Positions 49,701 to 62,078 of a DNA stretch of 64,000 bases are shown in pieces. The notes beneath the pieces are model-generated. The model made no database searches. It was not told the DNA's origin and saw only the letters and a program-made list of their open reading frames with translations. Positions within the stretch are counted from its first letter, which is position 1. Each line of letters opens with the position of its first letter. The stretch is from Tetranychus cinnabarinus (lineage: Eukaryota > Arthropoda > Arachnida > Trombidiformes > Tetranychidae): assembly GCA_022266195.1 (NCBI GenBank), contig WHVY01000004.1:4605501-4669500 (forward strand), read 5' to 3'. The position numbers and the translations under genes are program-made.

Positions 49701-52700
49701 AATAATCATTGATAATTTATGTTCACTCACGTTCTGTCTCAGGTTTGGTTACACCTTGAGCTAAAATTTGATTTACTCGAAATCCCAATCATTAAAAGTG
49801 CTAATCTCACTGTCAATATTTACCTCATTTTTGGGTTCGTTTTTTTGTCTTTTTCAATGTTATTTACCAATTAATCAAAGAGTGTGAAAAGGAAATGAAA
49901 TGTAATCCTACCATTTGAGATTTGAGGTCAACTTTTCCATCAACTTTCCCAGTCAATTGATCTTTTACTTTGATTATCATTGATATCGTTTAAAGGCACA
50001 AGCACAACAATTAACAATTTTATTGATCAATTGACATTAAATGGCACAAAGTATGAGTTTCAAATGGTGACAAAAATTGCGTCGAGTTGGCAAATTTTTG
50101 TTTCTCCTTGTTGGCAACTTTTTACTGATGTCAAAGGTTGACATTTGATGTTATTGATGAAGTTGCAAAAATGTAGAGTTTCATGTCGAGGAAAGGAAAG
50201 CAAGGAATAATGTCAAAGTTGAAAGACAATAATCATGATGGAAAAGGTATTTCTGTTGTTTCTTTGGTTCGAGTTGAAAGGTTTAAAGAGTTGATGGTAC
50301 AAAAGTTGTCGACATTTATTGGTAAACACAAAGGTTGATTTGTAAAACGATCATAATTATCGTGAAAAAACTCATTACTCTTTGATTTTCACTTTTTGCT
50401 GTTGCTTTTGTCATTTACTGGCTCACATTGTCTCACTCACCATGACACACATCAATCAACAGAAGCTCACTTTACTCACTTGCGTAAAAATTAATTGCTA
50501 ATAACGAGTAATTCATTGGACACTCTCTGTAATACGCAATAATAACGACAAAACCATGTTAATTACATGAAGCTTTATTTTCATTCAAAGAGTAATATTT
50601 TAATCTTCAAGAACTTTTGTTTTTCTCATTTGTAAAAACTTAAATTAGGCTCTTTACGTAACAGAGAACTCATGAGTGATGAACGAATATTGAATTATTG
50701 CTGACGTAAACTTGCGGTTCAAAAGTGCGACCTCTTTTCATCTAGAACATATACTTTTGAGATGTAGAACGAAAGCGAAAGAAAAATTAAGGTTAAACGT
50801 AGAAGTGCATTGAAACATGAAAAATCTAAAGATGAAATGAATTCTGAACAGTGTGCAAACAAATTGTTTCTCTGTTTTGATTTAGTAGATGCTTGAAAAC
50901 TATTCTTATGTACTTTTTCGATATTTTGACAGCTTTCAACAGCGAATAAAGACGGTAAAATAATGAACAAGGCATTTCTCAAAGAGCATAACTCTTCGGC
51001 ACCGATCGTCAATATTAATTAGAAGCAACTGAGTGAATTTTAACTGAAAATTAATTGTCTCCGTAAAGATGGAAATAAGTTGATTGATCAATAACCCTTC
51101 CAGATACGGTCATTATTATCGTTTAAAGCATTAGGTTTATGAGCAAACTAAAGGTCTTAAACAGCAGTCTTGCAATTTTTGGATCCAGGAGAAACTCTTC
51201 GTTGCTATTGCTTCACAGGCTTCTCCTAGACTCAGCAAAAGTTGTTCAGAAACGGGATTTTAACAAGGCTATTGTAATCGTCATTTAAACAGATTGAGTG
51301 CAGATTCCCCGCTTATTATCTTTAACCTTTCGTTCTAACTCTTAGAATAAACTTCTCCAAGACTTCTGTCATTTGCAGCAAACATAAGTTTGCTGCAAAT
51401 GACCATGATTTGCTGATGTTGATCCTTGAAAACCAACAATTAAAATGAGTCAAAGTCATAAATTACTGTTACTAAATCAAGCACGAAAGCAAGAACAAAA
51501 TTCCTATCTTTTTCTAAAAGAGTACCAAGCATTCAGATAGACTTGTTTATCATAATGTTTTTGTTTGGAAGCACTTGATACAGAGTAATATCAAATATTA
51601 TAACTGTGAAATAATGTCTTTTATGAAATAGCAATAATCTAGAGTCGTTACACTTTTACACGAACATTAGTCGGAAAACTTGAGATCGCAAAGTTACAAT
51701 ATATTGGAGTTGATCTATTGAAGCACTTGCTGTATAAATGATTTTATCACAGCTGATTGATGAGCTTTTGCAATTAATATTTTAATTTATTTTCCACTCA
51801 AGAGATTGACAGCAAATAATAGCATCCTTAACGGGTTAATCTATCTCTAAAAATACGCTTCATTTGCATTTAATTTCGCAGTTTTTTCTCAATTAAGTTG
51901 CAATTTTTACTCTTTTTATAACCAAACTATCAGTAAAGTAATTAGTTTAAATGGAAGCAAATAGTCAACTCGTTAGTAAATTATATTAAAGAGATAAAAT
52001 GATTATCATAATTGTTTACAAGAGTACAACATGGTGGAACAAGTGGAAGCAAGAAAAGAGAGAAAAGGAAAAAAAAGTTTAATGAATAAAGCTCAATTAA
52101 CTCTTGATAATTCTGTCCATGTTGTGAAAATTATCATTATTAATAAACTAATTAAAATTACCTTTTATTTACTCTTTTTTTAACCAACCCAAAGATGATT
52201 CTCATTAGCAAAGTCAGTAAAGAAAGGAATACAAATTGAGAATGAAAAATGATATTAAAGGTTGAATGAATTCCTCTATTCATCCTTCCCTTTCAACTTA
52301 CCTCTGTGTGAACATTTGGTGAAGGTAAACTCATGTAAACATCTTTACCAGTTACGTGAAGCTCTGTTGGAAAAGAAAGGGAAAAGTTCAGATTAATGAT
52401 GATTCGCTTGATCAAAAGTGAAAACAATTGAAATCCTTTTATTTCCAGTGTCTGGTTATGTTTGTCTGGGAATTACAAATTGAGTTTTAAAATTCAATTG
52501 AACCTTGAATTTCGACTTTTCAAGTTTACTTTTCTCAACCAAATTTGTTTGCTTCACAAGACGAACTCGAAAAAGTTGAATTTTTCCTTGATTAACTTTT
52601 CATTTCATTTTCAATGATCGAAACGATTTGAATGGCGAAAAAATGTAAACATTAGATTGTAAAAATGGATTGTCAGAAAAGATTATAACTTTGATCGCTT

Positions 52701-55700
52701 TTAATTCAATCGGGAATTCAGTTCAATTTGATAACTAAAATGAACTTTTATTAATCCATAATATCATGAATTATTAGTCAAAATCCTTTCTCTTCAATCA
52801 GAGTTTAGCTTTTTGCGTTTCTCCCAATATCTTTAACCAGTTTTAATGTTTAAACATTATTCATTTAATCGCATTAATTGAGTTTTATTTGCTGTTTTAC
52901 AAATGTTAATGAATGACCAGTTTTGCAGAAAACAAAAGTTTAAATATTAATATTTATTAACAGTTATGAAAAAGCTTAATTAGAGCTTCATTTCAACAGA
53001 ATTTGATGCAAAATTGATAATCCTTCCCAGCTCACTGGGAGGGAAAAGCTCGTTATTTGGATGTTCATTTCAAAAAGATAATCCTCATTTCGTTGAAAAA
53101 AAACATTCAATTTATCTTCTTATTGTAAGTCTGTTGCATAGTTACATTCGAGAACTTTTCAATTTTAGAAAATCAATTTTTCGATATTTTTCAATTGAAA
53201 TATTGTGAAATATAAAACAGATAAAAGATAATTCGTTGAAGTAACACTTTGACCAAGAATCCGTCTCTATCCTGTAAAGAACTGAAACTATACGCAACTC
53301 GAGTCTCGGTGGTAAATGAATGAAAATCAATAGAACGAAAGGTTTTGCTTTTTTGATGAAAAAAACGAATCAATTATCTCATCGTTAATTGCTCCATCAA
53401 CAGGTTTCATGGAATCTATTAATAGTTCATTTTTCCGTCGAAATTCAAGTTTGTTACTTTTCAGGGTAAAATTGTCCATCAATCTTTTGATTAACAAGAC
53501 TTTTCCTTAATCACTTTCATCTTATTACTTTTAAACTATTTAACCAACAATTATGTTCAACATGCTGGAAACAGTTTGCACAGGTTATGGTAATTTATTC
53601 ATCATTTATCAGCCCATAAATATCAAATTTAATGATGAAACTATTCATGAATAAACCAACAAGTTGTAGCTGCAACACAAAGCATCTAAACAATTTGACT
53701 TTTCCTCATTAAATGCAGTTTAATGCGAATTGAAAAAAAAAATATTTAGCCACACTAATTAGAATACTCAGACTTTATCATGGAAGGCAAAAAATTCCTC
53801 TTCATTTTGCATTTCTTAGAAAAATTGTAGAATATCGTTCCATGGAAAATAAGAATTACTCCCAGTTTTCACTCCCTGCCTCAACTCCCAGAATGTATTA
53901 TTTGCAGTTCTGTTTTTTGACCAAATTTAAATCGTGAGAAACATTCTCATAGTTTGATAAAGTTCATTGGAAAAGATGATTCGGTTTTTGCAGATAAATC
54001 GTTTCCATGAGGCAGTTGAAGAGCAACAAATATTAATACACTTTCATGTCAATGATGATGATAATGGATATTAAACTCATGATGAGCAGTTAAAGAGATA
54101 AATAACTGCTTTATTGATCATCTCATGGTCATCATGGTACAGATAATATTAGTTTAATGGTGAAAAAGAAAAGCTAATAACACGCTTTAGTTTACGTTTT
54201 ACTTCATCTTAGAATTTTTTCATTTCTTCTTCCTCTTCTTCATTGTTTCAAGAATATCATTTTGTTTGTTGAGCTTTTTTCCCTGCAATTGACAAATGAA
54301 TCATTATTTCGAGTTAATTTTTTTCACACTTTCTCAGCATCCAATTTTATTGAGACTTTATGAACAAGATGTTTCATTTACCAGAATGATAGGAGGAAAG
54401 AAAATCAATTTTGGTGAATCACAAAATTATTGCATTACTTTTTTCTCCATCATCTTCAGCTAAAGATAATCATTCTTTAATCTTGTTCCATGATAACAGG
54501 GACGAAATTTTGTGGTCATCAAATTATTAGAGATAAAAGCAGTTTTCATCACAAAAAAGCAACAATAAATCTTTGGATTTCATTTCGAGTTTGGAAATGA
54601 ACTTTTATCACAGCATGTTTATCTAGTTGTTTCGTTATGTTCCTACTCATCTGTTAATCTTTATTTTCCAATGAAAAGAAAACCCTGGAAATGATAATGA
54701 AATCAAAGGTAAATTACTAATATTCAGGGCATTTTCCATTTTCCTATCTGTTTGTAACTCACGGAAAACTGCTTTTATAGAGTTTCAAAGTACCTCTAAC
54801 ATTTAATGATGAAGTAACTGGTACCGATTTACAGGTTTAATTGACCTTCTTATCTTCTTTTAAGGCCGTTTGCTAAGATAATAAATTTTATACACGCCAT
54901 GAATTTTTCTTAGTCTACCTGAAAATGATTAACAGAAGAGCCGAATTTTACAAAAAAATTTTACAGCTCATCAATGCTGAATATCAAATTTATAGTTCGA
55001 AATTCCTGTAGAACAATTTCTCGTTAGAAAAAGATCTAAAAATATTGTATAAAGAGCCATTTCAGAGACATTTGATTGCACTTCTGGATCCTAATTTCTC
55101 ACTATGACAGCATGTCAACATGATGAGGTGTCTTTAATTTCTTGTTATGTGCTATCGATTAATGAACAGTCTCTAGTGTAACGCGGACCGTCTTGCATAG
55201 ACTCGCTGTCACTACTTTGCAAGCTTATATTTTTGCCTTTTGTCCTTGATTCTTTAGTTTATTTTCATTTCTATTTGTTCCGTTTATAATCATTACAAAA
55301 TCAATTCTGATTGTTTCTTTTGTTTTATTGCGAGTTAAAACTTCCTGAAGGCAAATAATGATAGAATAAAGAAAGTATATTCAATTTAGTTTTATTCAGT
55401 TTGCTTTTACTTTCCCTTCCCTGCACTTGTTGAATTTAATATTCATCATTCTCTCTGTATTAAATATCACCATTTATCACCATATACTGAATAGTATTAT
55501 AAATTTGAATATGAAAAATTTATTGAAAACTCGCGGATTAAACAGAGCAACTAAACATTTTAAATGTTGAAAGGAGTAATCATAAATTTTATTCGAGTTG
55601 AAGTTTAAAAATGAATTGCCTTTTCCAACTTTTCCAGTCTGATCACCAATCTTGATTCACCTTGAAACTTGCGTACAATTGAACCAAAAAGGACTTGAAC

Positions 55701-58700
55701 TTAAAGGGCATGAAGAAGACATAAACGACTGAATATAATGCTCAAGGCAAATGTAGCAAATGATAATTGTATGAATAATGAAATTCAACAGATGCTTCTG
55801 CGGCTATTGGCAACCAAATTCATGCTAATCATACAATCAACCATAATTGAAACTCGCAACATGCAATCTCAACATTCTCATCATTCTAAAAGTTGAAAAC
55901 TGAGACAAAATTCAGACTCTCAGTTACGGAACTGTTTAGACAACCAAAGTAAGTGTTGCAACTATCAGCAATTAACATGAGAGTGAAATCAATCAACATC
56001 TTTCAATAAACAGCTCTTCAAGTTAATCTCATTTTTCCAAAATTATTTACTCGATTGAAAGTTTTCTTGGAAATTGAGTTTTTTATTTATTTTTCAGATT
56101 AATTTACCTTCCATGAAAGTGCATGAAATTAGCAAAAAATGTCTAACCATGGTTAAGACAGGTTAGCATGTTGCATCTAGAAAAGTGCTTTGAAAACTGA
56201 AAATGAATATTTAAATGCTTTGAATGGGTAAAGAATCATAAAGCAATGAATCTTAGTTTTCAGTTGATCATGAATGTACACAAAAAAGTGTTGAACAAGC
56301 AAGGTAAATAATGATGGCAACAATTGAAAGGAAAGGTTGTTTCATTTGCATAATGACATTTGCAAAATTGAATCGTTTCCAGATGAGAGTCACATTTCTC
56401 GAAGAAGACAAAATCTCATTTCAAAAGCGAATCAATTTGAGTAAAATTGCATCAAAACTTTGCTCAAATTGTTGCTTATAATTTGTCTTTACCAAAAGTT
56501 AAAAAATATTGAATAAACCATCTCCAAACATCTTCATCAATGTTTCCCATTTTATCATTTCATCTATTCTTTCATGCAAATATAAAAAAATTACATCAAA
56601 ATCACCGGAAGCCTTGGAAAAAAGCTCTTCTCAGAATTTTTCATTCATTCATTTTTCTTTTCTTTACATTTTGTCAAAGTGTTGATAGCAACTTTCATCT
56701 TTTTTGTCTCACATTTCCTTGTCTTTTTTTGTTATATTTTTCACCATTTACACAAGATGATGTTGATGAATAAAAGTAAGGAGGAAAAGGAAAAAATTTA
56801 AAACAATTTTCTTCTTTTCATTTTTATTCACTTCAAAAATCAATATCATCAGGTAAACATGGAAAAATGAAAATTTAAAGAAAGAAATGAAAAAATTTTG
56901 CCGTTGAAAAGTTCGCTTTAAAACTAGATTTTACAATATTCAGTGAATTTTAAAACCATTTGTTGATCTTGTCATTTCATGTCAATTTTTCACTATAACC
57001 AAGAAAAAACATTCAGATAATGTCAACATTAATTTTGCTTCTTTATTCATTTACCTGACAACTCTTATAATCTTGCTGTCATTCAACATAATCAAGAGTG
57101 TATAATTAAGAGAACTTCCGTTTGCTGAATTATTTTCCCACGATGAGAATTAAAAGTTCATTTTAATATTAAGTTGCAGAACTTTACTTGAATTTTGAGT
57201 TATCAACAATGACTTCATTTACAGTTATACAAGAGTAAACTTACAGTTGAATTGAAACTGTTTAGCGATAAATAATAATAATGATAGTGTTAACAATTGA
57301 TGAGACAAAATTTAATAGACTAAAAACAGAAATCAAAATTATAAAAATTTTGATTTCTTTGAAATGCTTTTCACTTTCGATGCAAAAAAACAGATCCATG
57401 TAAATTCATCACCCAAAAGCTTAACAATATTCACCCACTTTATCCTTCTTCCTCATCCTCGCCCTTCAATTAACTTTCCTTGACTTGGGAGCGTCAACCA
57501 AACCTCTGACCATTCACCTGATGTTCAAACCTTTTGTCCTTAGAGTAGATTTAGCATCTTTATGATGATAAGTTGAATAAGCATGACACAGCCAACAATG
57601 AATTAGAAAGGTATTCGGCTAAAACTGAAACAACTTGCGGAACAATTGACACCTTTATTATTAGATGATAATAAATAATATGTATCAATAACGGTTCAAC
57701 TAAATAATAATAACACTGGTGAGGAGAAGTACAGGAAAAAAATTTCCTTTAATCAATATCCATTGGTAAGCATCTCTTGCTAAACTGATGATAAACACAC
57801 TTCTCGGCATGTCTACTTCCACTATGTATGCCTCAGCGCCTGTAGCGTCTAGCCATCGCTTGATTCCATCAACATTCCTGTAAAAATCTGTCTACCGCGC
57901 TCTCTGATTATTATTTGGCGAGCACTTGAGCGAGGGTTGAAGAGGCCGTTAATGAGCTCTTCGAACGAACGTGTCGAATTGGAGGTGCTCTTGGTTGTCA
58001 CCTATGAAACCATATTGAGCCATCATGTTATTTTAATAAAACTCAAACTGATTATAATTGAAATCAAACTTACAAAAACACCATACTGGGCGTTTTTTCA
58101 TTTTACGCCTTCATGCAGACATACTCACTAACGGTTAGTGTTTCAGTCTAAGACTTAAACTATGAGCTTATGTAAATTGCACAACCGTAAGTTCGAACGC
58201 TCAAGGTTATTCAAGGTCACATCATTATTTGACATCTAATTGACATTGGAAGGTCATTTTCTGCAATCGCAAAATTTTTCTGACCCGATAATGTTAGTTA
58301 CATATTCATAACTCATACTGGCTAAAGGATATGAGTGTTCCCATACCACTTACTTAATCAATCGCATTTAGGAAAAATTCCTCTATCTTTTCAATGGTAT
58401 GAGTTATGAATATGTGACTAACACTAACACGATTTCAGAAAATGAACTTAGAATACTTTCCGTTTAGTTACAATTTTTACACAAAAAAGTCCCTTTAAAA
58501 TTCATTCAAAGTCTATCTACATGTGTATTTATTAACTGTGCTAGACAAGCCAATCTAGTGTTTGATTCAAATAGACTCAGTAATTGAATCGAAATTGAGA
58601 AAGGCAAAAGTTCTGATGCCTGACTCGTTATGTAAAATTTCATAAAAACACTTTTGGCGTTCATTTTTTTGTTCAAGTTTATTTGTTCCGACATCAATGG

Positions 58701-60871
58701 AGGTCATCTAATTGCAACGAATATTTTCTCATTCGCTATTCAATATTAATTTCTTATTCTTTATAATATTTTTGAAAAATGAACGAATTTTTCTCTAAAA
58801 AAATTATTATCTTTGTTAATAAATCTTGGCCTTTGTTGAAAAAAATGCATAAAATCAGTTAGTAATCTGAAGAAGATAGAGTTGATTGAATAAAATGATA
58901 TCGCTCAAAGCAAAGTTGGAATTGGGTTACAATAATGAAAACTTGTTTGAGGTTAGATTAACTTTTACTGGATTAGATGACATTTTATTTTATTTTTGGC
59001 GATTGAATTTCGTTTGAATCCCTTGAAATGAAAGGGTACAAATTAATCTCTACTTTTCTTTGCCTGTCCAATGATGAGCTGGTGTCTGTCATTGAAACAC
59101 TTCTCATGATATCCAAGGTTTTGAAATTTATCTCAACTTGAATGGATACTTGAGTAGCTTACACATTCATCATTGTTACCTTCTTGACAAACTGCAAGAC
59201 AATGATAGCTATTATCAACTAAACCTTTTCTCTCGTTGTTTGGTGGTCAATCAACAACAAGAGTGGCAACAATGAAAAGAATTCAAGTGTCTAAACAGAA
59301 AGCAATTGTATATCAATTGAAATGGACAGTTTCACATCTTTTGCTTCCGATAGAAGGTAAAGTGGATAACAATGGAAATTGAGTTGATCAAACAATTTGT
59401 TGACATTGTAAAAGAGTTAATTCAATGGAAAATATTAAAAAATGGAAAAGAGCATTTAAATTGCAAACTATGGATGATTCAGTTTGCACAAATTGACCAA
59501 TTCAATTGCAATCAAATAAATTTAAAGCAATCATAAAAAAATCGATAAAAAATCTATTATCTGAGTTTGCAGCTAGAATTTTTTGGGTTCATCAACAGAT
59601 GTGATAAAATTAGTTTTCATCTGCAGCTTCAACAACAACTGATACTTTTACGAATAGGAATAAATGACAAAAAAGTGATAGAAATTTAGTTTTCCATGTT
59701 GACGAGTAACTAGCATCATGTTTGATGTGAGCTTTTTGCATCTAATCTCGATATCTGTTTACGTGTTTGCTTTTTTACGCTAATCTTGTTAGTTGATGAA
59801 TCGTTCAATAGTGACAATATTGATGAATGTTGTTGGAAGGAAATCAATTGTTTTCTCGGACGAATGATTATCAGTTTACTAACCTCTTTTTTCATCAATC
59901 AAATCTCTTGGTGGTGACGATGAACGTGATTGTGGGGCTGATGTTGACCCTGTTTGATAAGCTCCGGGTCCTGAAAAGGTAAACCTTATCTCGGCATGTT
60001 TATAAATCTCTTTGTTACGGTCATCATCACTATCATTTTCTTCCTCTGTTTCTTCCTCGTCTTCATCTTCATCATTTTCTGCTCCGTCTTCGGGCTCGAG
60101 GACACCTTCCAATCGAGTTGAGTGAAAGTTTGACTCGTGAAGAATGGAGTTGGACACATTTTCATCGGACGATGGAGACGAGGAAAGGGATAAACCGGGA
60201 GTTGCGTTAGGCACTGCAAGATGGTCGTGTGATAAAACGTTGGGATGTGCGGTTGTCGGTGAATCGATGGAAGCCTGTTGAATCAGTCGAGAATATCCTT
60301 TGGAATCAAATGAAGCTGCTCTGTGTAACGCTGATCGAGTCAAGCGTTTACGGGTCGAAGGTTTCTTTTCAATTTCACCGGTTGACGAGAGAGGAGAAGA
60401 GCTTTTCCAGAAGCGCAAGTTTGACGTTAAAGTTGAAAGACCTGAATGTTTCTTTTGCACTTGATCGAGATTGGATGAACCCGATGAAGGTGAAATGGAA
60501 CCTCTAGCACTGCCACCACCAATCCCTGCACTACCAGCAGCAGCACTACTACCACTTGTGATGCCAAGTCCAAACAGTCCACCACCCAAGGGTCCAGTGG
60601 GAGTTAGTGAATGTGGTGGACGTTTTTTAACGGTTGAAGATGAGGTGGTAACTTCACTTGATCTTGAAAGGTTGGCATGCTTTTTGGCCACAGGATCACC
60701 GTAGTTGCACTGAATGGCAACGTCTCTTTGCCAAGGGAAACGAGGCTCGGAATCGCTGCAGTTTATGTCCAAAGCGGAACAGTAAGCTTCTTCAGGAAGT
60801 AAGTTATAAGTGTTGGTCTCATTTTTGGAAAGTGATACTCGAATGGAATCAACGCTTGACAAGTTCAACGT
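31422..60871 (-). CDS. DH-PH RhoGEF, PLEKHG5/PLEKHG7-like
   Basis: Predicted CDS: complement(join(31422..31568, 31636..31733, 31821..31968, 32040..32219, 32338..32628, 33012..33128, 33864..34772, 34895..35002, 36217..36332, 36893..36934, 37046..37173, 38836..39056, 52302..52363, 59884..60871)); 1184 residues plus stop, all phases closing. The true start lies upstream or is unresolved: the first exon opens at an acceptor without Met. Features by residue: Ser-rich region and acidic run (EDEDEEETEEEND) in 1-329; conserved-looking PPMQICPGDLLVYSK near 445; LSTLTPSVFVDEQLSKYKGMSW near 536-560; Ser-rich linker; DH domain about 765-960 (RREALWDLFQSECVF ... DLLVSPVQHIMRVPLILKDI ... MKWLKNFERL); PH domain about 990-1140. 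DH domains exchange GDP for GTP on Rho GTPases; PH domains tune membrane binding. I assign the PLEKHG5/7 group from remembered family motifs; exact orthology is not settled. Confidence 0.8.
37696..37743. repeat. (ATC)n/(TTC)n microsatellite
   Basis: A run of about ten ATC units merges into a TTC run. It lies in an intron of the RhoGEF gene; similar pyrimidine-rich tracts follow at 37900-37945. Confidence 0.8.
43834..43928 (+). other. Possible stray exon or coding fragment
   Basis: Bounded by a CAG acceptor and a GTAAAG donor; reads 31 codons of protein-like composition (ARENSLIACVDLVQVLFHY then LAEAYCWEAKEAG). It is antisense to the RhoGEF gene and has no matching partner exon nearby. It may be an exon of a nested gene, a pseudogene fragment or chance. 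Product not recognised. Confidence 0.25.
51368..51403. repeat. Perfect 16-bp inverted repeat with 4-base loop
   Basis: Arm gtcatttgcagcaaac at 51368-51383, loop ataa, and exact reverse-complement arm at 51388-51403. It can fold as a strong hairpin in DNA or in the RhoGEF pre-mRNA. No arm extension or ORF accompanies it. Confidence 0.85.
57780..58020 (-). other. GC-richer patch with protein-like reading frame
   Basis: Clearly richer in GC than its surroundings. On the - strand one frame reads RNVDGIKRWLDATGAEAYIV then EVDMPRSVFIISLARDAYQW, while upstream pieces in other frames (GDNQEHLQFDTFV) also look coding-like, separated by stops or frame changes. It is probably a decayed fragment of a transposon or retrocopy. 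Product not recognised. Confidence 0.3.
58083..58265 (+). repeat. Second copy of the 14.2-kb repeat family, left part
   Basis: The word atactgggcgttttt at about 58084 and the segment ttattcaaggtcac ... atttgacatctaattgacat at 58208-58246 are spaced about 140 bp apart, as in the 14204-14362 copy. The matching right arm is not found downstream, so this copy is truncated or rearranged. Confidence 0.55.
58293..58422. repeat. 26-bp near-perfect inverted repeat
   Basis: The arm at 58293-58318 (gttagttacatattcataac then tcatac) and its reverse complement at 58397-58422 differ at one position; the spacer is 78 bp. It lies next to the dispersed repeat at 58083-58265 and may be its internal or terminal hairpin. 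Confidence 0.8.
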
Positions 60872-61656
60872 CTAATTTTATAGGTATAAATAAAAGACAA
60901 TAAAGGCGTAAAAATTAGTCAATACACAAGAAACATTTGAACCACAATTGTTAGCAAATTTGATCAAATTTGATTCAAGAAGCAATGCTGATCGGATTAT
61001 CATTGCTTAAATTAATCCTTTCCATTAACCTAAAATTACTCAAAGGTACTTATTTTGGCAAAATCCTTGTCAAACTCATGTGTCATTATAAGTTTATTTA
61101 CATTTCATTGACATGGAAAGGCTTAGATAAAGCAAGCAGCACTCGAAATAGTTGAATATTTTTTGGTTTGCTCAATTTTTATTTCAATTTATTGAGAATT
61201 CGAATCAAGAAAATGAAACTGACCAATTTAGTTACATAGTGGCTTGAGGGTCAAAATTGCTAAACCCTTTATGGATAAACTCTTTTAAGTTAATGTAGGA
61301 ATTTGTCGTTGCTTTTGTTTTTAAACTCAAGCAGGATTGCTGAAATTATTAAATAAACCCTCAATTATTCATCATATAGTATTTTATCGTATCAATGATG
61401 TATTTTTTATCAATGATGAACACATTTTCATTCAAAAATAAACTGACTTTATTAAATAATAAGTAGAAACAAAAATTGAGTAGCAAATCAAGGGGTTTTG
61501 AAACTCCAATTAAACCTCTCCATAGATTTTTAGCTTTAATTTGGCTTTTTTAAGCTTTTAACTATTCTGAATTTGGCTTTTAGGCTTTATCGCGCTGCAA
61601 CTGCCTCGGGTTTTCAAATTTAATCTGCTTTATTTTCGGACTGGATTGGCAATTTG

Positions 61657-61663
61657 TATATAA
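61657..61663 (+). promoter_or_regulatory. TATA box (tatataa) before the HTH ORF
   Basis: TATATAAG lies 79-85 bp upstream of the ATG at 61742, placing a start site near 61690 and a 5'UTR of about 50 bp. This is the clearest core promoter in the window. Confidence 0.55.
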
Positions 61664-61741
61664 GGGCAGCAAAGTTTGACAAACAATTATTAAGTTTCTA
61701 TCGTTTCAAGTTTCAACTCTATTTACCAGTTCAATATAACC

Positions 61742-61966
61742 ATGTGTACCCCAGGAAAAAAACATCCAAAAATCTGTGAATCAGTGAAGAATATAATAAT
61801 TGATTTATACTGGAATCAAGACAAAGGACCAACATTCATCAGCCAAACTTTGAAAGTGAGTCAATCATCGGTCGCCAATATTATCCGACAATATAAAAAG
61901 GAAAACAATCTACCTCCAGGTCCTCGACCTAGATATTGTGTCTACGTCGGCAATAAAGATAAATGA
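61742..61966 (+). CDS. Small helix-turn-helix ORF, Tc1/mariner-transposase N-terminus-like
   Basis: A single-exon ORF of 74 residues. Residues about 10-50 (ESVKNIIIDLYWNQDKGPTF then ISQTLKVSQSSVANIIRQY) fit the first paired-like helix-turn-helix of Tc1/mariner transposases, and PPGPRPR follows where such proteins carry a GRPR motif. The DDE catalytic part is absent. A different frame is open from about 61900 to a TAA at 62068-62070, directly before AATAAA (62073-62078), so a one-base frameshift may have cut a longer product. TATA box, ORF and polyA signal form a compact unit. It may be a transposase remnant or a small domesticated DNA-binding protein; expression is unknown. Confidence 0.5.
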   Translation: MCTPGKKHPKICESVKNIIIDLYWNQDKGPTFISQTLKVSQSSVANIIRQYKKENNLPPGPRPRYCVYVGNKDK

Positions 61967-62072
61967 AGATGACAAATCCAGCCTTGATGGTCGTGTTTCT
62001 CATAATTTGAAGCTTGGTCTGATGGTAATAAAGTCAACCTTTAACAATTTCATGTATTGTAAGAAAACTTAA

Positions 62073-62078
62073 AATAAA
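62073..62078 (+). terminator. Polyadenylation signal AATAAA of the HTH ORF
   Basis: AATAAA about 107 bp after the TGA of the 74-residue ORF and immediately after the alternative-frame TAA. Confidence 0.45.

Larger units (their letters stand above)
39057..52301. other. 13.2-kb RhoGEF intron, mostly featureless
   Basis: AT-rich, with no long ORF of coding character. Three small exceptions are listed separately: a GC-richer patch at 41280-41660, a possible stray exon at 43834-43928 and a perfect hairpin at 51368-51403. Exons of length divisible by three could still hide here, because the flanking phases (0 and 0) would permit them. Confidence 0.5.
52364..59883. other. 7.5-kb RhoGEF intron with repeats at its 5' part
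   Basis: No coding sequence recognised except the ambiguous GC-richer patch at 57780-58020. Repeats at 58083-58265 and 58293-58422 are listed separately. Confidence 0.5.

Noticed and set aside
51139..51288. 49-codon ORF starting MSKLKVLNSSLAIF
   Set aside because: Looks protein-like but is short, has no splice partners or recognised motif, and ORFs of this size are expected by chance here.
60229..60903. Open frames on the + strand (92, 77 and 81 residues)
   Set aside because: They are shadows of the large RhoGEF exon on the - strand; composition follows from its Ser/Gly-rich codons.
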